64,000 nucleotides of DNA from Cupriavidus necator N-1 (GCF_000219215.1 NC_015723.1:2170001-2234000); one strand, 5' to 3'; shown: positions 35,145-43,436, counted from the stretch's first letter. Notes: generated by a model from the sequence alone, not told the origin. Made by a program: numbers and translations.

Positions 35145-35325
35145 CTCGCGGCGGTGGGGCAGGTCGCGGGTCCGAGGTCCGAACTGCGGCAGGCAGCACG
35201 GCCAACCGCCCTCACCACCGACCAGATCGCTGCCCGGGACCTGGTTTTGTCATGGTGATATTGCCAAGAAACCGACGTAGTATCAATTTCCGTCCCACAA
35301 CCCTTCACACCACCCTGGAAAACAG

Positions 35326-35396
35326 CGGCACGGCAAGAGCAAGCGGTAGCGCCGCTCTTGCCGTGCCGGACAGTGCGCACCGGCATTGCCGGTGCC
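35326..35396 (-). terminator. Tandem hairpins, long perfect inverted repeat
   Basis: CGGCACGGCAAGAGC (35326-35340) and GCTCTTGCCGTGCCG (35354-35368) are perfect 15-bp arms. A second hairpin GCACCGGC-ATT-GCCGGTGC follows at 35378-35396. Read on the minus strand, just after the cupin stop, they end in CTGTTTTCC, so they plausibly terminate the operon coming from 37.7 kb. Confidence 0.6.
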
Positions 35397-35410
35397 TGAA
35401 TGGAGGTCGA

Positions 35411-35815
35411 CTACTTCACCGGCGTCAGGATCGGCGCGCCCTTGTTCTTGATCAGGAACACGACAAACTTTGCTGGCTGCGTCTTGCTGGCATTGCGTCC
35501 GACGGTGTGGATATCGTTGGGACCTTCGTGGAAGGTATCGCCCGCTTTGAGCGTTACCTCTTTTCCGCCCTTGAGGCCCATGACGATGCTGCCCTCGAGC
35601 ACGTAGACGAAGGCGTGGGCGTCATGGCGATGCACGGGATCGGCGCTGCCCGGCGGATACTCCACGATGATCATCTCGGCTTCCTTCCCCGGATATTCGG
35701 GCAACGCTTCCTTGGCCAGGGGCGTGACACTCGCCTCCGGCGCGGCGGCGGCCGGCTGTGCAACCGTCAGGCACGACAGCACAAGTGCTGCCGCAACGGA
35801 AGTGACCGTCTTCAT
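35411..35815 (-). CDS. Exported cupin-domain protein
   Basis: This 134-residue protein has a signal peptide (TVTSVAAALVLSCLTVAQPA, cleavage near AAA-AP) and a single cupin barrel. The metal motif is seen as HRHDAHAFVYVLEG and GPNDIHTVG. GGAG precedes the ATG. It lies 4 bases after the carboxymuconolactone-decarboxylase-like gene, so the two are co-transcribed. The role is unknown; periplasmic cupins of this kind often accompany small redox operons. Confidence 0.85.
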   Translation of the reverse strand: MKTVTSVAAALVLSCLTVAQPAAAAPEASVTPLAKEALPEYPGKEAEMIIVEYPPGSADPVHRHDAHAFVYVLEGSIVMGLKGGKEVTLKAGDTFHEGPNDIHTVGRNASKTQPAKFVVFLIKNKGAPILTPVK

Positions 35816-35819
35816 GGCA

Positions 35820-36299
35820 TCACTCCAGGTTGGCCTTGTCGAGCCCGAACGCCTTGTCCGACGAACCAGGCACCATGCGGAAAGCCACGTTCAGGCGGTT
35901 CCAGGTATTGATTGCCCCCACCAGGAAGGTGAGGTCAGACAGTTCCTTCTCGCTGTACTGGGTGCGCACGCGCTCATAGATATCGTCGGGCACGCCTTCG
36001 GCGGGAAGCCTGGTCAGCACCTCGGTCCAGGCCAGCGCGGCGCGTTCGCGCGGCGAGAACAGCGTCGACTCGCGCCAGATCGCCACATGATGCAGGCGCA
36101 ATTCGCGCTCGCCGTGGATCTTCGCCATCTTGATATGCATGTCGACGCAGAACGCGCAGCCATTGAGCTGCGATGCGCGAATCTCGACGAGCTCGCGAAT
36201 GGGCTCTTCGATCGTGGTCTTCTGGAACAGCGCGCCGAACTCCATGAGCTTCTTGGACAGTTCCGGGGATTGCTGGAAGTAATTCGTACGTTGGGTCAT
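35820..36299 (-). CDS. AhpD-like carboxymuconolactone decarboxylase family protein
   Basis: The 159-residue helical protein has the AhpD redox motif Cys48-Ala-Phe-Cys51 with His55 (NGCAFCVDMH), preceded by a glutamate-rich helix (EEPIRELVEIRASQ). That pattern indicates thiol-dependent peroxide or alkylhydroperoxide handling rather than true decarboxylation. CAGGAG precedes the ATG at 36299. Neighbours are a periplasmic cupin and an NAD(P)-binding protein, a frequent grouping in stress-response loci. Confidence 0.9.
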   Translation of the reverse strand: MTQRTNYFQQSPELSKKLMEFGALFQKTTIEEPIRELVEIRASQLNGCAFCVDMHIKMAKIHGERELRLHHVAIWRESTLFSPRERAALAWTEVLTRLPAEGVPDDIYERVRTQYSEKELSDLTFLVGAINTWNRLNVAFRMVPGSSDKAFGLDKANLE

Positions 36300-36373
36300 G
36301 TTTGCTCCTGGTGATCTGCTCAATGTGGTACTGACGAAAGCGCTGCTGCTTACGTGGGCATGCGCCCTGCGGA

Positions 36374-37126
36374 CTATCGTTGCTGCGATTGACGCAGCCA
36401 TTCCTCTAAGCCGATGCGCCCGAGGCGCGCCTCGCCCAACGGCACGAGCGAATGTTCCTCGACCCGGCCGCCGAAGTAGCGGGCCTCGGGGTCGCGCACG
36501 ACTTCACGCGGGTCGCCAACCGCCTTGAGATAGCGGGCGACGATCTCGTTGAACGGGGCTCGTTCCGGGCCGGCGATCTCGACGATGCCGTTTCGCGGTG
36601 GCGCGAGCGCTACATCGGCAACGATTGCGGCAACGTCGTCCGCCGCAATCGGCTGGAACAGCCCACGCGAAAGGTGGACGACATTTCCTTGCGCACTGGA
36701 ATCGGCGATGCCGCCGATGAATTCCATGAACTGGGTCGAGCGGATGATGGTGTAGGGGATGCCGGAGGCCTCAATAAGTTTTTCTTGCGCGACCTTGGCA
36801 CGGAAATAGCCGTTTTCGGGCGTCCGGTCGGTGCCGACGATGGACAGCGCGACATGGTGCTGAACGCCCGCTTTGGTCTCCGCCGCATGAAGGTTGCGGC
36901 CGGAGGTCTCGAAGAACTCCAGCACCGCCTTGTCTTCAAACGACGGGGAATTGGCAAGGTCGATCACCACCTGAGTGCCGGCGAGGGCCTCCTGGAGCCC
37001 CTCGCCAGTGATGCTGTTGACACCGCTCTTGGGCGAGGCGGCCACGACCTCGTGGCCGCCCTGGCGCAGAATGGCAACGGTCTTCGAGCCGATCAGGCCG
37101 GTCCCGCCAATGATGACAATCTTCAT
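36374..37126 (-). CDS. NmrA-like atypical SDR NAD(P)-binding oxidoreductase
   Basis: The 250-residue Rossmann protein has GGTGLIG at 7-13 and a predicted nucleotide-binding beta-alpha-beta start (MKIVIIGGTGLIGSKTVAIL). It lacks the classical Tyr-X3-Lys catalytic pair, and YTIIRSTQFMEF matches NmrA/NAD(P)H-sensor and quinone-reductase-like members. Its ATG overlaps the stop of the 48-codon frame upstream as ATGA. It may sense redox state or reduce small quinones; substrate not determinable. Confidence 0.87.
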   Translation of the reverse strand: MKIVIIGGTGLIGSKTVAILRQGGHEVVAASPKSGVNSITGEGLQEALAGTQVVIDLANSPSFEDKAVLEFFETSGRNLHAAETKAGVQHHVALSIVGTDRTPENGYFRAKVAQEKLIEASGIPYTIIRSTQFMEFIGGIADSSAQGNVVHLSRGLFQPIAADDVAAIVADVALAPPRNGIVEIAGPERAPFNEIVARYLKAVGDPREVVRDPEARYFGGRVEEHSLVPLGEARLGRIGLEEWLRQSQQR

Positions 37127-37269
37127 GATGCTTCTCCGTGCTGAGGAAGGTGGAACGATTCCATGTTAGGGAACGCGGCATCCCCGCGCCAGATCGACTC
37201 GGAGCGCTGGCTCGTGGGATAGTCACGGCGCGGGCTGCAATCGAGCAGCAGCAGGCTGAGGGGCTTCAT
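37123..37269 (-). CDS. 48-codon linker frame, possibly a remnant flavodoxin-like reductase
   Basis: This frame begins ATGA-overlapping the acetyltransferase stop and ends ATGA-overlapping the SDR start, so it is translationally chained on both sides. Its opening LSLLLLDCSPRRDYPTSQRS resembles the N-terminus of azoreductases and flavodoxin-like NAD(P)H dehydrogenases (usually LLxIxSSPR followed by S/T), but the rest of that fold is missing. An in-frame internal deletion would explain it. It may alternatively be a genuine microprotein. Confidence 0.45.
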   Translation of the reverse strand: MKPLSLLLLDCSPRRDYPTSQRSESIWRGDAAFPNMESFHLPQHGEAS

Positions 37270-37703
37270 TGCAACTCCATGCAGAAGTGGAGGCCCTTGG
37301 CGAGCAGGCCGGAACGGAAATAGAAGCGCTGGGCCAGCGCGTTCGCGAGTGCGGTATCCAGGACAAGTCGCTGGCAGCCTTCTGTGCGTCCAAGCTCGCA
37401 AAGCGCCCGCAGCAGACGCTCGCCGTGACCCTGCCCCCGGCCTTCGGCATCGGTGATCAGGTCATCGACGTACAGAAAGCGCCCGTGGATCAGGTTGTCA
37501 AGACGCCGATATCCGGCCAGCGCAACAGCTTTGCCATCGTCCCAGAGCGCGAGCAGCCGGTACCCTTGTCCGCTTTGCAGCATGAAGGTGTCGAGAAAGT
37601 CTTCCGGCATTTGCAGCTTGGGGCGCAGTTGCCGCATAATCGGGAAGCAGGCATGGATCTCGGCTTCCGTTTCCGCATGCCTGAGCGTCAGGTTCTTGGT
37701 CAT
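37266..37703 (-). CDS. GNAT-family N-acetyltransferase
   Basis: The 145-residue acetyl-CoA-dependent transferase has motif A (DDLITDAEGRGQGHGERLLR, with the RGQGHG pyrophosphate loop) and the C-terminal strand QRFYFRSGL. It lies at the head of the chained set GNAT, 48-codon frame, SDR, AhpD-like protein and cupin. The acyl acceptor is unknown. Confidence 0.88.
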   Translation of the reverse strand: MTKNLTLRHAETEAEIHACFPIMRQLRPKLQMPEDFLDTFMLQSGQGYRLLALWDDGKAVALAGYRRLDNLIHGRFLYVDDLITDAEGRGQGHGERLLRALCELGRTEGCQRLVLDTALANALAQRFYFRSGLLAKGLHFCMELQ

Positions 37704-37821
37704 GGTGCCGATGCGTGCTGGTTTGTGCAGGCTTCAATGTAGTTGAGCGATGACGCAGTCAACAGGCACATGTTTATCGTTTTCAACTAGGCCATCGACC
37801 ATCGACATGGGACGGTATGAC

Positions 37822-38052
37822 CTAAGAGTGGTTTGTCATGCGATCGACCAGGCGGCGAATGATGGGCGTAGCCGACACGACAACCGGCAGCATGGTCAGC
37901 CAGGAAACGCTCCAGGACCTTAGCCAGTGCTGAAAGAACCGGCCTTCTTCTGCAAATGGAAGGCTTGCGATGGCAGCAGCGATGGAGCAGGTCAAGCCGG
38001 CCTGGATAACGCCATAGGCGAAATAGCTGTAGCGCGAAGGAATCTTGGGCAT
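37822..38052 (-). CDS. DUF2798-type small membrane protein
   Basis: The 76-residue protein has two hydrophobic helices (YFAYGVIQAGLTCSIAAAIA and SWLTMLPVVVSATPIIRRLV), matching the short two-helix DUF2798 family. GAGG precedes the ATG at 38052. An earlier in-frame start adds a non-membrane leader. It lies after the broken isochorismatase gene on the same strand. Confidence 0.72.
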   Translation of the reverse strand: MPKIPSRYSYFAYGVIQAGLTCSIAAAIASLPFAEEGRFFQHWLRSWSVSWLTMLPVVVSATPIIRRLVDRMTNHS

Positions 38053-38117
38053 GTGAGTCGCCTCTATGCATTCTTTGAACCAGACATTGATGCACCCTGC
38101 CATTGCCGCGCCAGGCG

Positions 38118-38390
38118 CTACGCGGCTGCTTCAATCTTTCCTGCCAACCGCTGCACGGTTTCGTTGGTATCCCACAGCGCGTTTGCGATGAAGCGGAAGT
38201 TGACCAGTGCCGCGTGAAACCCATCCCCTTCGGGTAGCTTCGGCCCTGCCACGGCGTCGCGCACGACAGCAACTTCGAAACCTTGCTCCAGCAGATCACG
38301 CAGATGGGATTCGACGCACGGATTGGCGGCCATGCCCGCAAGGATCACCTGGTCGACGCGCTGCTTGCGCAACTGTGAGACGATGGTGTC
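38118..38390 (-). pseudogene. C-terminal fragment of an isochorismatase-family hydrolase
   Basis: The open frame reads TIVSQLRKQRVDQVILAGMA, then NPCVESHLRDLLEQGFEVAV, the C-terminal half of cysteine hydrolases of the isochorismatase fold (the Cys of NPCVES is the nucleophile position). The catalytic Asp and Lys of the N-terminal half are missing. The similarity stops near 38388, where TonB-receptor sequence begins on the other strand. The gene was therefore cut by a rearrangement and has no start codon of its own. Confidence 0.8.
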
Positions 38391-38988
38391 GCAGGAACTG
38401 GGCCTGCTCTATGACAAGGGCAACGGCCTGCAGGCGGGCGTGACGCTGTTCAACAACGACGTCAAGGACAAGATCACGCGCGTCGCCTGCCCGACCACGC
38501 AGTGCACCGACGGACCAAACCGGTTCGGCGCCGACCCGACTACCTACATGAACGTGGACCGCGCCTACTCGCGCGAGGTGGAAGCCAGCCTGCGCTGGCC
38601 GATCGCGCAAGCGTGGTCGCTGACCTGAAGCTATACCTATACCAAGTCAGAACAGAAGAGCGGCCAGTACCAGGGCCAGCCGCTGAACCAGTTGCCGATG
38701 CACCTGCTGGTGGCCACGCTGAACTGACGGCCGAGCGAGCGGGTCAACGCCTGGGCGCGCGTCAATTACCGCGGCAAGGAAAGCCAGCCGATCACGGGGC
38801 CGTCTTCCAGCACCGTGGTGGCGCCGTCATACACCTTTTTCGACCTGGGGGCGACCTATGCGGTCACCAGGAACGTGTCGGTGTTTGCTGGTATCTACAA
38901 CCTCTTCGACAAGCAGGTGAACTACACCGATTATGGGTATGTCGAGGATGGGCGGCGGTACTGGATGAGTGTTTCAGTGAAGTTTTGA
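38391..38988 (+). pseudogene. C-terminal fragment of a TonB-dependent receptor with two internal stops
   Basis: The sequence reads as the barrel end of a FepA/BfeA-like siderophore receptor: ELGLLYDKGNGLQAGVTLFN, then VDRAYSREVEASLRWPIAQ, VNAWARVNYRGKESQP and a terminal aromatic VSVKF. TGA codons interrupt it at 38626 and 38725; the second replaces a Trp expected in LNWRPSE-type text. The plug and most of the barrel are missing. It abuts the headless isochorismatase at about 38390. Confidence 0.85.
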
Positions 38989-38998
38989 ACGGGCCCCC

Positions 38999-40786
38999 TC
39001 AGCTCGCGACATCATCCGCCCGGCACGTTGCCGGCACCTCTCCATAGAGAGCCATCAACGCGCCCGCAATCGCATTGGTCCAACCAAAGCCATCCTGCAA
39101 CGGATACTCGCCCCCACCCCCGCCCAAGGCCCGGGCTCCGATATTCCGGATGCGGTATTTCTCCACCAGCTTGCATTCATGGATGTAGAGACTGGCCACG
39201 GTCGCCAGCCAGCGCTGCGCGATCTCACGCGCCAGGTCGTCGTGACCATAGCGTGCCAGCCCGCGCACGGCCAGCCATTGCAGCGGCGCCCAGCCGTTGG
39301 GCTGGTCCCATTGCTGGCCAGAGGTGCATTCCGTGGTGGCCAGCCCGCCGTCGACCAGCAGCCGGTCCTTCACCGCCTGCGCCACGGCTTGCGCCTGCGG
39401 CGGCCGCGCAAGACCGAGATAGAGCGGCATCACCATTGCCGCGGTCAGGCACAGCCGCGGCGCGCCGCGGCACCAGTCGTAGTCGACAAAGGCGCCCGCT
39501 GGGTCGTCCCACATGTATTGCAGGATGGCTGCTTCGCGCCGCTGCGCTGCCGCGCGGTAAGCCTCTGCCGCGCCATCGCCGGTCTGCTCGCACAGCGCGG
39601 CGAGGCGCGTTTCCAGGTGCCAGAGCAGTGCGTTGAGGTCGACCGGCAACATTGCCGTGGTCCGGATGGTGGCAAGGTCCGCGGTCCGGCCGGGCGGCGT
39701 GGATGGCGAATCGAGCCAGCGTGAACTGAAGTCCCACCCCGATTCCGCCGCGGCGCGCAGGTCGCGGAACACCAGGTGATGCGGCCGGCCGCTGCGCATC
39801 GCGGTCTCCATGTCCTCCAGGAAGGCTTCCTCGCGCGGCCACGGGCGGTCGTCCCAGTAGCGGTTCAGCACCGCGCCGTCGGGCAGGCAGACCACCCGCC
39901 GGTGCGCGTGGCCGGGCCGCACGCAGTCGGCACCGTCCATCCAGAAGGCGTATTCGCGGCGCAGCTGCGGCAGGAAGTCGATGGCGCTGCCCAACTGCTC
40001 GCGCTCGAGCAGGTCCACCATCAGCGCAAACACCGGCGGCTGCGAGCGGCTCAGGTAGTAGTTGCGCGTGCCGTTCGGCACCATGCCATACGTGTCGATT
40101 AGGTAGGCGAAGTTCCGCGCCATCTCCACCATCAGCTCGCCGCACCCGCTGCCGGCCAGGCCCTCCATGGTGAAGTAGGAATCCCAGTAATACAGCTCGC
40201 CGAAGCGCCCACCCGGCACCACGTAGCGGTGCGGCAGCGGCAGCAACGACGACAGCGGCGGATGGGCCACGGGCTCGCGCGTCAGCACCGGCCACAGGCC
40301 ATCGATATGTTCGCGCAGGGTGCTGGCCGGGTCTGACACGTAGTGGCTCTCCGGCACGATGGCGCGGGTGAAATGCGCCTGCACGAAATCGGCCAGCGAG
40401 AAGCCCGGCGTGTCGCGCGTTTCGCGGTAGCGCGCCACGATCAGGTCCGGGTCGCAGTTGGGAATGCAGTCAGGGAAGGTCTTGCTGTCGGCAAACAGGC
40501 CGCTGTGCTGGACATCGACGAACAGTTCGCAGTAGCGCGCCGCGGGCGACAGCATGTCGGCACAGGCGCAGCCGGGCAACGTGTGCGGCGGCGGGCAGTC
40601 CCGGTGCGTGACCAGCGCTGGCCGCGCCGCCGCATGGACCTTGCCGGGCGCCGCCACTGGCCCCGGCACCGCGCCGGCGCCGTCAGGGGTGGCCGGGGCC
40701 GAGCGCGGCACCGTGCTGCCGCCGGCAGCGGGGCCTGGCGACGGCGGGATGGCGGGTTCGGACCCGGACTTGCCTGTCGGCTGCAT
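38999..40786 (-). CDS. treA: Alpha,alpha-trehalase (GH37)
   Basis: This enzyme hydrolyses trehalose to two glucoses. The 595-residue protein carries both trehalase signatures: PGGRFGELYYWDSY at 191-204 and QWDQPNGWAP near 510. The acid region ESGWDFSSRW and the base region LVEKY are present, as is the C-terminal glycine-rich stretch. No signal peptide is seen. Instead the first 75 residues are Pro/Ala/Gly-rich and likely disordered, so it may act in the cytoplasm (TreF-like) or be exported by another route. It is flanked by a pseudogene and an MFS pump. Confidence 0.93.
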   Translation of the reverse strand: MQPTGKSGSEPAIPPSPGPAAGGSTVPRSAPATPDGAGAVPGPVAAPGKVHAAARPALVTHRDCPPPHTLPGCACADMLSPAARYCELFVDVQHSGLFADSKTFPDCIPNCDPDLIVARYRETRDTPGFSLADFVQAHFTRAIVPESHYVSDPASTLREHIDGLWPVLTREPVAHPPLSSLLPLPHRYVVPGGRFGELYYWDSYFTMEGLAGSGCGELMVEMARNFAYLIDTYGMVPNGTRNYYLSRSQPPVFALMVDLLEREQLGSAIDFLPQLRREYAFWMDGADCVRPGHAHRRVVCLPDGAVLNRYWDDRPWPREEAFLEDMETAMRSGRPHHLVFRDLRAAAESGWDFSSRWLDSPSTPPGRTADLATIRTTAMLPVDLNALLWHLETRLAALCEQTGDGAAEAYRAAAQRREAAILQYMWDDPAGAFVDYDWCRGAPRLCLTAAMVMPLYLGLARPPQAQAVAQAVKDRLLVDGGLATTECTSGQQWDQPNGWAPLQWLAVRGLARYGHDDLAREIAQRWLATVASLYIHECKLVEKYRIRNIGARALGGGGGEYPLQDGFGWTNAIAGALMALYGEVPATCRADDVAS

Positions 40787-40894
40787 GGACGCCTCCTTGC
40801 ACCGGGCGCTGCCGGCTCATGTGGATAGGAGCCGAGAAGTGCCGGGTAAGTTCGCGGCCGCCCCCCCGAAGCGGCCCATGTGCCACGCAGTTGT

Positions 40895-42325
40895 TCACAC
40901 CTCCTTCTCGCCATGCTGCACCAGTATCGCCGGCGCGGGCTCCCGCACGCCCAGCTGCATGAAGATCCAGGCCGACGCGCACGTAATCAGCCCCATGCAG
41001 ACAAAGGTGGCATGAAACGCTGGCAGCACCGCCGCGGTATCGCCGCCAAAGCGATGCTGGAAGGTCGCCAGCAAGGCGCCCGCCGAGGTCACGGCCAGGC
41101 TCATCGACAGCATCTGCACCATCGACAACATGCTGTTGCCGCTGCTGGCGCCGGCCCCGCTCAGGTCCTTCAGCGTGACCGTGTTCATGGCCGTGAACTG
41201 GATCGAATTGACCATGCCGAACAGCGCCAGCAGCGGAACCAGCAGCCACAGCGGCAGCTGCGGCGTGATCAGCGCAAAGGCTGCCATCACCAGCCCTACC
41301 ACGAAGGTATTGGCCACCAGCACGTGGCGGTAGCCGTAGCGCTGGATCAGGCGCGTGGCCAGGCGCTTGGAGGCCATGCCGGCCGCGGTGACGGGCAGCA
41401 TCATCAGGCCCGCATTGAACGGCGAATAGCCCAGGCTGACCTGCAGCGTCAGCGGAATCAGGAACGGCATCGAGCCGTTGCCGATCCGTGCGAACAGGTT
41501 GCCCAGCAGCCCTACGCTGAAGCTGTGGATGCGGAACAGCCGCAGCGGGAACAGCGGCTGCTTGCGCCGGTTGGCGTGCAGCCCGTAGGCGGTCAGCGCG
41601 GCCATGCTGGCGATCAGCAGCATCAGCACGGTGGCGTGCTGGAAGCCCAGCCCGGCCAGCCCGTCGAGCGAGAATGACAGCGCCAGCATGGCGATGGCCA
41701 GCAGCAGATAGCCGGCGATGTCAAAGGACCCGATGCCTGTCAGCCGCGCGTTGGGCATATAGCGCACCGTGGCCAGTGCGCCCAGCAGGCCGACCGGCAC
41801 GTTGATCAGGAAGATCCAGTGCCACGACAGCACCTGCGTCAGCCAGCCGCCCAGCGTCGGCCCGATCAGCGGGCCGATCATGCCGGGGATGGCGACGAAG
41901 CTCAGCGCCTGCAGATACTGCTCGCGCGGGAAGGTGCGCAGCACCGAGAGCCGCCCCACCGGCAGCAGCATGGCCCCGCCCACGCCCTGCACCGCGCGCG
42001 CGCCGATCAGGAAGTTCAGCGTCGGCGCGTAGGCGCACAGCAGCGAGCCCACCACGAACAGCCCGATGGCGGTCTGGAAGATGGTGCGGGTGCCGAAGCG
42101 GTCCGCCAGCCAGCCCGAGGCCGGGATGACCACCGCCATGGTCAGCGAGTAGGCAATCACCACCGACTGCATCCGCAGCGGACTCTCGCCCAGGCTGTGC
42201 GCCATCGACGGCAGCGCGGTGTTGACGATGGTCGAGTCCAGCGTCTGCATGAAGAAGCCGACCGCCACCACCCACAGCATGATATTGGAATCTCGGTTAT
42301 CAGTACGAAAACGGCTGGGAAACAT
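40895..42325 (-). CDS. MFS multidrug transporter, MdtD-like (DHA2)
   Basis: The 476-residue protein of about fourteen helices closely follows MdtD in its wording: helix 1 GFFMQTLDSTIVNTALPSMA, loop GWLADRFGTRTIF, helix 5 GPLIGPTLGGWLTQVLSWHW. MdtD-type carriers are implicated in citrate/iron or drug export. It lies 108 bases upstream of trehalase on the same strand and may share its transcript. No regulator is adjacent. The start ATG is followed immediately by a short basic tail, as in the family. Confidence 0.88.
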   Translation of the reverse strand: MFPSRFRTDNRDSNIMLWVVAVGFFMQTLDSTIVNTALPSMAHSLGESPLRMQSVVIAYSLTMAVVIPASGWLADRFGTRTIFQTAIGLFVVGSLLCAYAPTLNFLIGARAVQGVGGAMLLPVGRLSVLRTFPREQYLQALSFVAIPGMIGPLIGPTLGGWLTQVLSWHWIFLINVPVGLLGALATVRYMPNARLTGIGSFDIAGYLLLAIAMLALSFSLDGLAGLGFQHATVLMLLIASMAALTAYGLHANRRKQPLFPLRLFRIHSFSVGLLGNLFARIGNGSMPFLIPLTLQVSLGYSPFNAGLMMLPVTAAGMASKRLATRLIQRYGYRHVLVANTFVVGLVMAAFALITPQLPLWLLVPLLALFGMVNSIQFTAMNTVTLKDLSGAGASSGNSMLSMVQMLSMSLAVTSAGALLATFQHRFGGDTAAVLPAFHATFVCMGLITCASAWIFMQLGVREPAPAILVQHGEKEV

Positions 42326-43127
42326 GGGGTTTCAGTGTGGGTAGGTGGAAACGAATGTGCCCCAAACCGACGCTTTGGGGCACTGCGGAGCTAGTATATC
42401 CGTCGCAAAAACACACATATAGCGGTGCATCAGAATGGCTAATTTCGAGCAACGGGGGCACACGGTTCGTGCCCTGGTTCGCATGAAGGGACAGCTCGCA
42501 TCAGCGCTACTTTCGACAGCGAGAAGGCCGCGCGGCAGCATCGACGTCACGCTTATCAACGCGACCGCGAGCCTGGAAAGGCTCCACCCTGATTGCCGTT
42601 GTGCTGCTGCTTACAGGCTGCGGCACAACGCCGGCCCGGCAGTGCGATCGCTGCCGGAGATGGCAGCCGGACAGACCTTGCAGGACTATACGCTCGACGT
42701 GGTCACGTCGATCCTTGGCGCCGTGCTGTCCATCGCCGGCCGTGTCACGGCGTCGAAGACCATCATCCCGCCCAAGGGCTGAACGGCGTTGGCTGCGTAC
42801 TAGCGCGCAAACCCGGCGCGCGCTTTGCGACTACCCACCGCCAGCGCGAGCATCAGCGCGTGACTTCGACACTCTTTCGCTTGAAACTTGGCGGAAACAG
42901 AATATGCCAATGCATCATTCAGTGATGTCGCCCATCTAATGTAGAAAAAGAGCCCCCGGGGACCGGGGGGTTCCCCGAGGGCCTTAAATGCGAGGCGAAA
43001 CAGCAGCCCCGCACATTCCATGCTGAATGATGGTCGTTGAATCGGCATCCGCCAGAGTATCTAAACCATTGCGCCATTAAGTGTGTTTCAACGGCGAATA
43101 GGGCAATTACTTGCCTATTGAGACGTG
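42326..43127. other. Gene-poor region with a possible broken lipoprotein frame
   Basis: Nothing is firmly supported here. At 42584-42642 one plus frame reads a lipobox-like LIAVVLLLTGCGTTPAR. From about 42650 a second frame reads TLQDYTLDVVTSILGAVLSI to a stop at 42782. A frameshift between them could mean a dead small lipoprotein, but no start codon or ribosome site fits. The right part ends in the minus-strand terminator at 42945. Confidence 0.4.
42945..42982 (-). terminator. Rho-independent terminator on the minus strand
   Basis: On the minus strand GCCCTCGGGGA and TCCCCGGGGGC (complements of 42972-42982 and 42952-42962) pair over 11 positions with one G-T. CTCTTTTTC follows. It faces transcripts arriving from about 43.1 kb, where no intact gene is found, so it may serve an unannotated small RNA or the dead ligase fragment. 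Confidence 0.75.
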
Positions 43128-43436
43128 ATTACCGGGTGAACCTCGGCGGCGGCACGGCGCCGGGACGCTTGATCTTCATCCATTCGCGCGAGCGCTCCCC
43201 GTCCTGATACAGCGAGCCGGCGCGCTTCCCCACCACTCCCTCCACCCCGGTGAGAGCGCATGGCCGTACAGCCACGCGCCATCCTCGACGCTATCCGCGT
43301 ACAGAAGCCCTGCACGCGGCTCGGCCAGAAGTCGACGGAGTGGACGCTCCAGCGGCTGCCGGCGCAAATCCTTTCCCTTGCCGACCCGCATGTCAAACAC
43401 GCAGTAGGCCACAAGGTCCGCGCCCTTGTACCAGCC
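43128..43436 (-). pseudogene. C-terminal scrap of an ATP-dependent DNA ligase (LigD-type)
   Basis: The frame ending near 43250 reads ADLVAYCVFDMRVGKGKDL, then LYADSVEDGAWLYGHAL. After a one-base slip near 43250-43256, another frame continues with GVEGVVGKRAGSLYQDGER and EWMKIKRPGAVPP to a TAA at 43128-43130. These match ligase motifs IIIa to V of the LigD/ATP-ligase family (YCVFD, EGVVGKR, WMKIK). The motif I lysine region is missing and no start is visible, so it is a dead fragment. Confidence 0.75.

Noticed and set aside
42435..42782. A plus-strand small gene or lipoprotein
   Set aside because: The lipobox and the C-terminal part are in different frames, and no start codon with a ribosome site fits, so it was left as a possible remnant only.
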